The notes under the pieces are model-generated. The model saw only the letters and a list, made by a program, of their open reading frames with translations, ran no database searches and had not been told where the DNA came from. The position numbers and the translations under genes were made by a program. A stretch of 64,000 bases of DNA from contig JAEBUN010000003.1 in the NCBI GenBank assembly GCA_023014365.1, positions 2,542,001 through 2,606,000 on the forward strand, in the 5' to 3' direction. Below are positions 33,586 to 44,481 of the stretch, one piece after another. Each line of letters begins with the position of its first letter. The first letter of the stretch is position 1. This DNA comes from Lepiota brunneoincarnata (taxonomy: Eukaryota > Basidiomycota > Agaricomycetes > Agaricales > Agaricaceae).

Positions 33586-34671
33586 CTACCTATCGGTGTT
33601 GTCTCCAGAGAGCCCGGGCGACCCATTCACTTCTTCCATCAAATCCTGCACCTCCTCCTCCGAAGCGGGCCCGACACTCCCCTCCGAACCCTCCGTCTCC
33701 GAAAAATTTCCACTCGACCAATTTCCGTCCACCTGAGCCTCCCAACGCCGTAGTTGCTCGTAGCGGCCAGCAAGCGATCCCATCTTGTCGACCTTTTCCC
33801 CCAACTGAGCGATGGACCGCTCAATTTGCACCTCCAGGATGTAGATTTTCTTGACGGTCTCCTGGTGCCTTTCTTCGATGAGCCGTTTCAACTCTACAAG
33901 GTCCATCAATTGGCATCCATCATAATACAGGATTCCTTACTCACCTTCGAATTGCTGGCCCGACAAACCACCGGCCCCGCTCGGCTCCATCTCCTCTTGA
34001 CCCCCACACCGTTTTTTCATTTTGCTGCACCGACGGCAACTCCTGGTGTTACTAAGAAACTATCAGTATGTAGTCCGGAAATCCTCCAAAATGACTTACC
34101 CGCCGGCCACCTCACATGGGACCCCGTCTCGCTGGCACCTCCAGCAGGGATTCTTGCCCCCGAATACGTGCGCATTGCCCCGTCGCGGGGCCGCCCTCGC
34201 CTTTGCCTTCCCCTTACCCTTACCCCCTGAATCCCCGGAGTCCTCCTCCCCCTCTTCCTCCTCGTCCCTCGCCTCATCCCTATCCGTATATTCGGAATCC
34301 GACTCCTCCGTATCTACTTGCATCGGGTCTTCCGACAGACGGCTCGACGAGGCCCCTGTGGTCGTCGCAACGAGTCGGGCCCGAATCGCCCGACGCTCTG
34401 CCTCGGCGGTTTCCTCTTGCTGCCTCCTGATCTCCTCCGCATATCGCTCCTTCGCGCGCTCTTCCGCTTGTCGCTGGCGCAGCTCTATGAGCCGCCGTCG
34501 CTCCTCCTCTTGGCGCTCTATTGCCAGCCGCCGCTCCTCCTCCTCTCGCCGTTCCTCTTCTTCTAGCCTCTCGATTTCGAGCCGCTCTCGTTCCTCTCGC
34601 TCCGCCTTCTCTCTCAGTAATCGCGCCTTGCGCTCCGTAGCGGTCGGTTGACGGGATGGTTGTCTGCTCAT
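33586..34671 (-). CDS. Antisense three-exon gene inside chromovirus 3: coiled-coil, double Cys-cluster protein
   Basis: Minus-strand exons are 34671-34100, 34042-33945 and 33893-33586, with introns of 57 and 51 bases (GTAAGT to CCAG, GTGAGT to GTAG), giving 325 residues. The N-terminal 110 residues are a charged Arg/Glu coiled coil (ERLEIERLEEEERREEEE). An acidic linker follows, then a basic GKGKGKAKARAAPRR. Next comes PCWRCQRDGVPCEVAGG joined across intron 1 to SCRRCSKMKKRC, a C-x2-C-x6-C plus C-x2-C-x6-C cluster. The last exon holds a second helix and an acidic tail. The gene lies between pol and the 3' LTR, on the strand opposite to gag-pol. No family function is known to me. Correct splice sites and splice-dependent pairing of the Cys cluster argue that it is real. 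Confidence 0.75.
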
Positions 34672-34806
34672 GGGGGTAGGAGGTCAAGTTGTGTCCTCTC
34701 AAATTCGAATCAGTTCACCTTTTTTTTTATACCCTCGTGGAATTTTCCGGTGGGCCCCGGTCTAGACCACCTTGGGCCTCGAGGCTCGGCCCTAAAGGGG
34801 GGGCAC

Positions 34807-35467
34807 TGTCATATCCACACCAAACCTAGAGCTTAACCATTAGGCTTCGGCTTCTCGACTCCACGTGTGCTCCACACGACAACCCTATGCCCTCCGACTC
34901 GGCCCCGACTGGCTCCGACCGCAACCCTTCGCCCCGATCACACGACCTACCTCTACACGTGCCACGATCACCTGACCCTCGGTGCTCCCATTGTCCAGTT
35001 CTCCATTCTCCGTCCGTAATCAGAATACGTTACCAGTCTCCATACCCGTACCGGTCTCCATTCCATTCGAAATTATTCGTAATCCGCTTGTAACCATATG
35101 GGTCTCCGCTTTGCTCCGCACGTAGTCAGTACGAGTCATAATTCGTCGAGCTAGTAGTATATATACCGTAGGCACTTGGCTTGTACTCCTCAGTCTGATA
35201 ATCGAATCGAGCAGCGGACCAGTCCCCTGTTCCCTATCCTCCTCTCTCTCTGCCTCGCTCCGCTTCGGCCCCGACTTCCTGAAATACGGACTCGGACAGT
35301 AGGAGGGCACAGCACATAAGCTGAGGCCGCAAGTCCACTCTCCGCCCGAAGTACTCTGCCTCGGTCCCGCCGTCTACATACTGACGTCGTCCCGTCCCCC
35401 GGTTACCTTATACCAAGGATACCACCCCGACCCTCCGCTTCGGCTCCGACCCGCACCGGCTCTAACA
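34807..35467 (+). repeat. Chromovirus 3 3' LTR (661 bp)
   Basis: Colinear with the 5' LTR without indels. The five differences are at CpG sites (CG in one copy, TG or CA in the other). Confidence 0.92.
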
Positions 35468-35891
35468 CTTGCGCAGATCTCTGTCAGAAGGGTGATCTGA
35501 TCCATGTGGTCATACTCCAGCTGTATGGAATCTAAGGGAGGTGGCTGGGGCGACTGTTGGTTCTGGGGTGGCGTTGGGGTTGGGGGTCTCATCTCTGAGG
35601 GAGGCATAGGTGGCGGTGAAGGTGTGAGAGGGGGTGTTGGGAGATGGGGCCAGAATGGGAGTTGTTTGAAGTGCTGTATGTTCGATGTTTGCATCATTGA
35701 TGATGATGATGGAGGATGATGAGGAAGTTGGGGAGGGTGTTGTAGAGAAGGGGGGAGTGGTTTGGGGGTGAGCAAGGTTGAGGTTCATGGGCATGCTTAA
35801 GTAGATTTGTTGTGGGAGCAAAGTTGTCTTTGGTAGGTTCTGGTGGGTTCCTGTTCTTTCTGGGGAATTCCATGGGTTTCTTTATACTTGG

Positions 35892-38800
35892 TTAGGTATT
35901 CCTTGGCATTAGTGTGGAGTGTTTCATTGGTGATCCATTTGTTCTCTGTGTGGGAGTATCCTTTCCATTTGATGTAGTATTGGAGTTTTCCGCAATATCA
36001 GCAGTGATTGAGAATGGTTTCGATTTCGTATTCTTCTTCTTCATTGATGATGTCAGGTGGTGGTAGTGTTGGATAAGATCCATATGCTTCTGTTTCATTG
36101 AATGGGGTGAGAAGGTTTCAATGGAATACTGGGTGTATCTTCCATTTGATGGGGAGTTGGAGTTTGTATGTCATTGGTGACAGGACTTCTTTGATGATGA
36201 ATGGTCCTAGTCGTTTTGGGGATATTTTTCATGATTGGAATGGAAGTTTGAGGTTTTTGGCTTCTAGCCATACTTTTTGACGTGTTTCAAGGGGTTTGGC
36301 AGTTCTTCTACTTCTTTGTTTCATAATGTCAGTGGCTATTTGGTGGGTGGTGTGTGTCCTTCTTTTCAGGCATCATCTAGAAGTCTGATGCAATCATCTA
36401 CTGATGGAAAGTTTGATGTTTCCATGATGGTGGGGATTGCCAGTGGGTTGTATCCCATGATGAGTTCAAAAGGGGATTTTTGGTTCTTGGTATGTGTTTT
36501 GGAGTTGTGGGAGAATTCAAGGATTGGGAGTGTTTCTGACCATTTGTGGGGGTTTCTGGTGCAGTATATGGATAGATAGGTTTCTATCTCTTGGTTGTAT
36601 CATTCGGTTGTTCCATCTGTTTGTGGATGGTAGGCAGGTGGAGAAGGCTTGTTTGATGTTTAATTGTTTTGCTAGTTGTCTGAGGGATTGGGCAGCAAAT
36701 CTAGGGTCTCTGTCTGATATGATTCTGTCAGGGAGACCATATCTTGTGAATACTTTTTTGATAAGAAGTCTTCTGATGTCGTTGGCTGTGGCATTTTCTG
36801 ATGTAGGAATGAAAATTACCCCCTTTGTAAGACCATGGTCCACCATGGACAATATGGCATTGTTCCCCATGGATGGTGGAAGACCAGTGATTAGATCCCA
36901 AGAGATCTGACTGAATGGGCATAGTGAAGACACTGGTTGGATGGGTTGGATTGGAGCGTGATCCGGTCATCAGATGATTTTGTGTTGCTGACACTCAGGA
37001 CAGCCTTTGACGTAATTCTTTATGAATGTTGACATTCCTGGCCAATACACTTCTTTCTTGGCAAGGCAGTATGTTTCTTGTTCTCTGGGATGGCCATGTG
37101 TAGGGTGATCGTGGTATCTTGCGATGACATGTTCTTGGAATGTGAGGAGTGGACCATTTGAGGTCAGGACTGTTCCAAAGTCTTTATCGGTGGCATTAGG
37201 GTGGGATTCTTTCAGGAGTTTGAATGCTTCGGTGGTTCTAGTGTTGTATTTGGGTGATTTCATGATTCTTTCTTGGAGTTCCATATCAACAGTGGTGATA
37301 AAGAGGTGTTCTGGGAGTACTGTGATCATGTTTTGGTCTTCTAAGTCAGTTGTGGCAATAAATAGGTTGTCTGGAAGCATGGTGACATCTTTGTTATTGT
37401 TATCTTCATTGGGGATGTGGTCTGGACATCTTGATAGAGTGTCTGGTGCAGGGATTTTTGATCCTGGGACGTGTTCTAATTTGAAGTTGTAGTCAGCTAG
37501 GGTTTGGACCCATTGTGCTTGTCGACAGTTAATTTTCTGGGGTTTGTGCCAGTATGTGAGGTTTTGGTGGTCTGTTCTGATGCAGACAGTATGGGGGCTG
37601 CCGAAGAAGGTAGTGGTGCCATTCTTTGAGGGCTTGGATAATAGCAAGGAGTTCCCTGTCATAGATATTGTAATTATGTTCTGCTGGTCTGAACATCTTT
37701 GAGTAGAATGATACAGGTTTCCATATTCCATTGATGTTGTGTTGGTATAGGACAGCTCCTGATGCGAACTTGGAAGCATCGGCTTCTATTTCGAAGGGTT
37801 TTGTGGAGTCGGGCATAAGAAGTACCAGTTCTTTTAGGAATTTGTTTTTGAGCATTTTGAATGCTTTTTGTTGTTCTTCTTTCCATTCAAATTTGTTTGA
37901 TTTGGATAGGAGTTGGTTAAGGGGTTTGGTATGGTGGGAGTAGCTGTGGATGAACTTCCAGTAGAAGTTACAGAATCCGATGAATTTCTGAATGTGTTGG
38001 ACTGTTTTTGGCACTGGCCAGTCTTCTATTCCCTTGAGTTTTCCAGGATCCATTTTTATTTCATCTGGTGTGATGATCATGCCAAGGTATTCAAGTCATT
38101 GTTTGTTGAACTTGCATTTCTCTGTTTTGAGGTAGAGGTTGTTTTCCTGCAGGATTTGCAGTACTTTTTCCATAAGTCGGTCGGTTTCTTCTTGGGTTTT
38201 ACCGTAGATTAGGATATCATCCATATAGATGATGATTCCTCCTTTCTCCATTATTTTGGAGAATAGCATGTCCATCATGTGTTGGAACAGTTGCGGGACT
38301 GTTGCAAAGTCCAAAAAACATCACAGTTGGTTCGAAAAGACCCATAGGAGTCTTGAATGCTGCTTTCCATTGGTCACCATCTTTGATTCTGACATTATTG
38401 TATCCTAGGCGGATGTCAAGCTTAGTGAAATACTTAGCTCCTTTGATTTTATCCATGATAGCAGAAATCATGGGGATTGGATATGCATTTTTGACAGTAT
38501 GATCATTTAGATAATGATAGTCTTGGCAGGGTCGGAGGTCTCCTCCTTTCTTGGCAACAAAGAAGAAGGGTGATGCCATAGGGGATTTTGAGGGATGGAT
38601 GTACTCTTTTTGGAGGTTTTTGTCTATAAATTCTTTTAGCGCTTTTTCTTTGGCAGGTGCCACTTGATAGGGTTTCATTGATTTTGCTTCAAATGTCAGC
38701 TTTAGTTCGATTTCGTGATCAAATGTTCTTGATGGTGGGAATCGTTCAGAGGCTTTCTTGTTGAATATTTTAGCCCATTGGGCAAATCTTCAAGGAATCT

Positions 38801-39366
38801 TGGGTGGTTCTTTGTTTTGATTCCAGCTGTTTTCCTTTTTGATTTGCCAATTTTGTTGGGTTGTGTTGCTCATTGTGGAGCATTGTGGCATGTGTAGCTT
38901 TGGTGTTTACTTCTAATGGGGTTAGAAGCATTGGGTTCATTTCTCTTTCTAAAGAGAAGGTGTCGAGGTCAACATTTGACAGGTTGATGTATTCTTCTGG
39001 GTTGTCCTTGGGTTGAGAGGTTTTTCCAGCCATTATGTCCATGGTGATGGAGTTGAGTTCAACAGGTCATCATAGGGTTCTGAGGAGTTTGGAGAAGTCT
39101 TGGTGATCGATTTGGGGTTTCCACAAGAATGTCTTGGTTTTCCAGTTGATGTTGGGGTTGTATTGTTCCAACCAGGGAAATCCGATGATGAGATCTTTCT
39201 CACCAGTGTTTGTGACATATGCTTCTAGTGTGCAATCTCTTCCATCAATGATGGTTCTGATTTGGATATATTCATGGATTTTGCCATGTTGATTGTCAGT
39301 TCCAGTCAATGTTACTGAGAGGGATTGGTTGGTCCAGTCACTTGGTTTGATAACCATGTTGTTCAA
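35892..39366 (-). pseudogene. Chromovirus 2 Pol, multiple breaks
   Basis: Pieces in order on the minus strand: protease-like C-part (EKDLIIGFPWLEQYNPNINW, 39,200); RT ([25 protein letters not shown], then a frame change, [12 protein letters not shown] at 38,220); RNase H (IEADASKFASGAV); integrase zinc region (KGCPECQQH, 36,990); integrase core (WDLITGLP, ISDRDPRFAAQS); and, after further shifts, a chromodomain (EEEYEIETIL, TGA at 35998-36000, YYIKWKGYSHTENKW). At least four frame changes are seen. RT and RNase H catalytic Asp are kept, which makes the Asn in chromovirus 1 stand out. Confidence 0.88.
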
Positions 39367-39603
39367 TGACCTTGTGGGAGATAAAATTCCCTTGGGCTCC
39401 TGAGTCTATCAGGGCGGTGATGGCCACAGGTTTTGATGTCCGTTCACTCCAAATCTCGATGGGTAGGAAAAGAGATCATTTATTTGGGGAAAGTCATAAT
39501 TGTACAGAGTTTATCGAGAAAATGTCCTTCTGGGAGTGAGAGTAAGAAATGTCCTTCTGAGTTCTGGAATGTGCAGGGGCATATCGATCAACAGTGTTCC
39601 TTC

Positions 39604-40899
39604 TTAAAAATCCTGGAATGGACGCATCTCCGGATCCTCAGCTAGTGTGGAGTGGAGTTCTTGTTGTAATTTGGAGTCAAGTTCATTGACCATTTGGCGC
39701 ATCTGAGATGCAACTTCTGCCACAGCAAGGGAGTACTTGCGTTGTTGGGGTTTGAAGCCAGAGTTAGGCTTATTTCCTTGAAAAGGAGGATGATTTGGGT
39801 TTCTGGCTGGGCATGGTGGATTGGTACACATCCCTGGGAAGTGTCTAGTGGGTGGAGGGTGTGGGCATTTACTGACCCAATGATCATTTGCTCCACATTG
39901 GAAGCATTCTTGCTTTTGATAAGCCTTCATTCGTTGTTCCATGACAACCACATCTATCTCCAATGGTTCTTGTGTGGAGTCTTCTTCAGTGTATTCCGGT
40001 TGTGGGATTTTGGGGTAGGGATCTTCATATCCTTCTTCTACTATGGCATGGTCTATCTCCATGGTGTGTGGGTCTTGTGGTGTGAAACATGGAGCAGTTG
40101 CTCCTTTGGTAAAATTGTGCATATGGCATGTTGTTGTTTGGCTGGCTTGGTCCTCAATTAGGTTGGTATTGATTTCTTTGGGGAAATGTGTTTCTGGGGG
40201 TGCCATATAGGGTGTTGATATGAACGGAAGTTATCATCAAGTTTGTTTACTCAGATATACCAAGCAGTGATAGTTATTGGGGGGTTTTCCAATTTGTTGA
40301 TTTTCATTGCAATTCAGCGATCAATTGCTTTTTGGTATAGATTGATTAGGGCATGATCTTCAGGTGAGTCTGGATTGACAGACAAGTTCTTTGAACTGAG
40401 CATTGAACTCAGTCATTGGTTTGCCTGCTTGGTGCAGGGTTTGGAGTTTAGTATGTGCATATGCATGTTTGTCTGCTGGGGTAAAGTCAGTTCTGAGTCG
40501 GGCAGTGAAATTGTCCCAAGTTTCCATTGCTATGGGTTGCCCTGCTTGGGTTTGGGCATTCCTCTCATGGAGGTATTGTCTGGCCCATGCTCGGGCATCT
40601 CCTGATTGCATCGTTGATAAGATGAATAGAGTTCTGGTGAGATTGGTGTTGTAGGTGGTCGCATTAGCTAGCATGTAAACTTCACATTGGAAGATCCAGT
40701 CTTCAAATAGTCTTCTAGTTCCATTGAATGTGATGGGTTTGAGGAGTCCTAACTCCTTTGGGGTTTGTGTGGCAGCCATTTGTAATTGTCCTGGTGGTGG
40801 TGATGGTGGAGGTGGCATGGGGGGTGCCAGTAGGGCTAAGGGTTGTTTATCAGGGTTCTGATTTGTTATTGTCTGTGATGTAGATGTCTGAGTCATCAT
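39604..40899 (-). pseudogene. Chromovirus 2 Gag
   Basis: Capsid region 40899-40360 (LLKPITFNGTRRLFEDWIFQ, WDNFTARLRTDF). Then a shifted segment with two TGA (40314-40316 and 40251-40253, both explained by CGA), and a nucleocapsid region 40206-39604 with zinc knuckle CFQCGANDHWVSKC. A short ORF just upstream (41068-40850) may be the displaced N-terminus. Confidence 0.83.
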
Positions 40900-41697
40900 C
40901 TACTGGGATTTTTCCTAGGTTGAGTTCAACAAAGGCTTTGTGTCTTGAGAGAAGATTCTCTTCAGAACCTGTGAGTTCTCTTGGTTGTTGTACAGGCTCA
41001 TTGGAGTTGTTTAAGTTCTTGTTTGGTGAGTTGGTTTGCAATGATATCATGTTTTTCTTGTTCTTCACATTGTCTTTGTCTTTCAGCTAATGCAGTGGAG
41101 ACACTAGATGATGTTGGGGTTCTTGTGTTGATTTGGGTGGATGTTGATGCACTGTGGAGTTGGTGAATCAAATGGGGATGGAGGATAGAATGGTGATGGA
41201 GTTTGTGTGGGTGTAGGATTTCTTCTTGGATCAGGGTTTTGGATTCCTGGTCCTGAGATTCTGGTTCTTGATTTGGGAGGAGGGGGTGATGGAGTTTCTC
41301 AGGCTGAGAACTTCTTTGGAGGCATGGTGGCAGTTGTCTAGTGATCGATTATCGCTAGAAGGATGAAAAATTGGGTGGTGATGATGGATATCCCTGAATA
41401 CAGGTTCCATGATCTGACAACACAACAGTGGTAGGGGCACTGTGATGCGTTTGAGTTCTAAAGTGATTATTCAGTAAGTGATGAGGGTGGTGGTGGAGGT
41501 AAAGACAAATATGAGTAGGTAAGCCAGGTCTTCTGGCAGGGAGAGGTTGAGGGACATAGTGATGGCTACACAGAGGGGCAGTTTTCTTTCACATGTCATT
41601 TTGAATGACCAGAGTACCTCAACACATTCAGTACATCGGCAGAGCAGAGTAAGGTAGAGGGCGAGCAAGAGATAAGCAGCAGAGTATCTTAGTGTTT

Positions 41698-42082
41698 TGT
41701 TACCTGGGTTAGGGGTTCACTCTTGAGTAGCACAGGCATTTGAGGCAAGATGTCTATACAGACTTGGTCTTATCCTACTAGGTGTGACTTGGAGATGACA
41801 GAGCACTATAGTCCAGCTGGTTTAGAGGCAAAGAGGTATAGGAGGCAAGAACTGTATAACACTAAGATAAGGATACATAGTGATGTACTGTATCCTTATA
41901 TACTTCTATGTGTGGCTGTGCTCCTACTATAATAGACCAGACCTGGGTAACTATGAGTCAGAGATAAGGAAAATGAGTCATAACTAAGAATAGTCCTTCT
42001 GATGTACACTACTGATTGTTTCATAGTGACATGGGAGTTTATACTAAATATAACTGTCCTTCTGATAGGATTTCTGATAACA
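41698..42082 (-). repeat. Chromovirus 2 5' LTR (385 bp)
   Basis: Partner of 25421-25804, bordered by TATAA on its outer side. The two copies differ by a few substitutions and at least one indel. Confidence 0.88.
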
Positions 42083-42087
42083 TATAA

Positions 42088-44481
42088 TAGATGTTATATG
42101 CTAATCAGGTTCTATTCAGCAATGCGTCCAATATGCAGATTATGTTAACAATTCAGAATTGGCAGAGTGTACAGATTGAGTGGCCCATAAGTAGGTGTGG
42201 GAGCAGGCCACTGGTGGAAAGTCATATATGGATAAATTTATGAATCGATGACTGGCTAAAATATTTATCTAAATCAATGTTTGTAGCTAGGTGTAGTAAA
42301 GATGAGGATGGCAAGTGGTTGCCTACAAAGTTCAAGCTGTAATTGTAGTTGGGGACATCATTTGGGCCTGGTATTCTGTGAAGAGAGAGCTGTTGTATTT
42401 TTTTTAGAACTTGTTGACCATGAACTTTTCCTAGCATAGGGGGTCAGGTAATGGTACTCTGCTGGGGCTAACATAAGTAGAGGCCTCGCCATCAAGGAGG
42501 GCCTGGTCTCCTGCAGCAAATTCAAGTGGGGGGGGGGTGGTCCGGAATGCACCTGCCACTTCATTGATGTCAGTGGTTTGGGTGTTAGTTTGAGTGTTGC
42601 TGGCAAGCAGGCAATGGTGAAGGTAATGAATGTTGCATTGGCTAAGTCCAGGTAGAGTGTTTCCAGTGGTGATGTGCTCAATAAGGTAGGAAATACTTGC
42701 AACTGATATAGCCATCACCTTACTTTGTCTCCTACCATCTTCAACCCACTCTCCACTCACCACTTAAAGATGTCTGATCTTTTGAGGCTGCTCGCTACTT
42801 CATCTGTCCTCAGTAGCTCTTTTGGTTGCTCTTCATTTAATCATGATGCCGATACCGCTTTCACCTCATTTGGTACTGACTTAGTGGAGGAACTACCATC
42901 AAGGGTGAATGAGGGCAATGATAACTTGGGCCTCAGAGGAATAGAAGGCTATGCCAGGTGTGTACATACCTATTTCATTGCCTTATTATAATGCTACAAC
43001 CATATCATCAAGCACTCAAGAGTCAGTGGGCAGCAGCCAGCCTGTAGACTTGGAGAGAATCCACCATTGGTTGGATACACTCTCAACTCTGTTCCAAACA
43101 CCTGTATTGCCCAACAATGGTACTAAACCTGACTCTGAAGAACACACAACATCCACCCCTGATGAAGATGCATCAAATGGAATGGAACCTGGAGTATCAG
43201 CGACTCCTGCAAGGTAGTGTGGATATTCGGTTCTTACCACCATTTGGCTCACTCAAATGCACTCTTCAGTGCCCAAGCAGCTGCCCAACATGCCTGTGTT
43301 GAGAGGGTTTGTCAGTGGTTGGCTACAGTTCATGCCCCAGTTGTCCTCCAACTAGCAGATGATGCATTTTCTGATACTTCATTCAATCATGATATTGATG
43401 AAGAATTTGCTCTCCACAATGAAGGCTAAGAATAGCTATCTAGTCTACTCAGCGACTTTGAGCTGTAGCATTTCTTAGCAACATTGTAGTTGTCAGATTC
43501 CAGGTTATGTTGCTAATACAAGGCAGCCTCATTGCACAAGGGATAGATCACTTGAAACACTAGCACAAACCCTTGCAAGTGAGTAGGTTTAATTTCTGCA
43601 ACTCTGGAGGGAATCCTGATGCATACATTTTCTAGGCCCTGTCACTGGAGGATGTAAAACAAGATTGGGGTTGGGGATTAGTGAAGTGTAGTAAGGTGTG
43701 GGGCTTTTGGGGATTGAGGAGTTGAGGAGTCAAGTGGGGGGTCACTTCTCTAGCTTGGCATTCCAGATGCCTCCCAAAAGGCCAAACTGTGCATCTGCCA
43801 GACAGCCATTGCCCTCGGGCTTGGTGCAGGTGGATGAACAGTGATGCTGGCATTGCACTCCCAATGGCTACCACATATGTTTTCTCTTTCTATCCTTTTC
43901 CCCTTGTCCCTATTGATTTCCAGCACAAATGGGAAAATTCTGACCCTATCTATGATGCTTCCATACAGGAGAACAGCATGGATCTTTACACCATCTCCAC
44001 CTCCAATAATAAAAGAAATAAAATTGTGGGTGTGACCAGTGAAACAATCACATGGGCTCTGATCCATTGCAAGTGGTCAAGAGGGAGGGGAAGACAGTAT
44101 AGATTACAAGGGAATGGGTCCAATATAAGAGAAATAACTTAAAAAGTGCACTAATAGTGAACATTGTTACTGGAAGGCACCAGGTATTGGGAGTGGGTAA
44201 GACAATGGTGAGGAGCACACATGTGGCTTCCTCACTGCCTGAAACAATACACCACTGGTAATGGGCAGCACAGGCAGGCCCTGATGTAGCTCAACTGGGG
44301 GGCAGTCAAGGACACTGTATTTCCTGTTTGAATCATGAGTGAAGAGGCTGGTTAGAGCATCAGTTGAGTCACTGACCTCCATTACGGGTTTCATGATCAA
44401 GGTATCATGGTCCCATGGACAAGAAAAGGCACTATATATTGTAGCATTTGAGCTCAGGAGAATTTCAGGTTTGTTCTTGGT
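42088..44481. other. Unassigned, scattered ORFs
   Basis: Plus-strand ORFs at 42725-42991, 42951-43217 and 43217-43429 are Ser/Thr-rich, in different frames, and could be exons of one decayed gene; a minus-strand ORF at 42763-42431 overlaps them. No family is recognised. The rest shows nothing supportable. Confidence 0.3.

Larger units (their letters stand above)
27593..35467 (+). mobile_element. Chromovirus 3 (Ty3/gypsy), 7.88 kb, inserted in chromovirus 2
   Basis: Two 661-bp LTRs (27593-28253 and 34807-35467) begin TGTCATATCC and end GGCTCTAACA. CTTGC flanks both sides (27588-27592 and 35468-35472). The LTRs differ at five positions by eye, all CpG transitions. Contents: gag (two TGA), one long intact pol frame, and a spliced gene on the opposite strand before the 3' LTR. 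A purine tract (AAAGGGGGGG) precedes the 3' LTR. It is a different lineage from chromoviruses 1 and 2, judged by RT (YLDD rather than YMDD) and LTR sequence. Confidence 0.94.
25421..42082 (-). mobile_element. Chromovirus 2 (Ty3/gypsy), minus strand, split by two younger insertions
   Basis: LTRs at 25421-25804 (3' in element sense) and 41698-42082 (5') begin TGTTATCAG and end GGTAACA on the minus strand. TATAA lies directly outside both ends (25416-25420 and 42083-42087). Removing chromovirus 3 with its duplication (7,880 bp) and the solo LTR with its duplication (703 bp) leaves about 8.08 kb, close to chromovirus 1. Gene order is gag, protease, RT, RNase H, integrase, chromodomain, ORF3. Frameshifts and TGA stops are scattered through all genes, so it is older than the other two chromoviruses. 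Confidence 0.9.

Noticed and set aside
34022..34651. 209-codon plus-strand Ser/Arg-rich ORF in chromovirus 3
   Set aside because: Shadow of the antisense gene. The minus strand has introns, a coiled coil and a Cys cluster; the plus frame is low-complexity.
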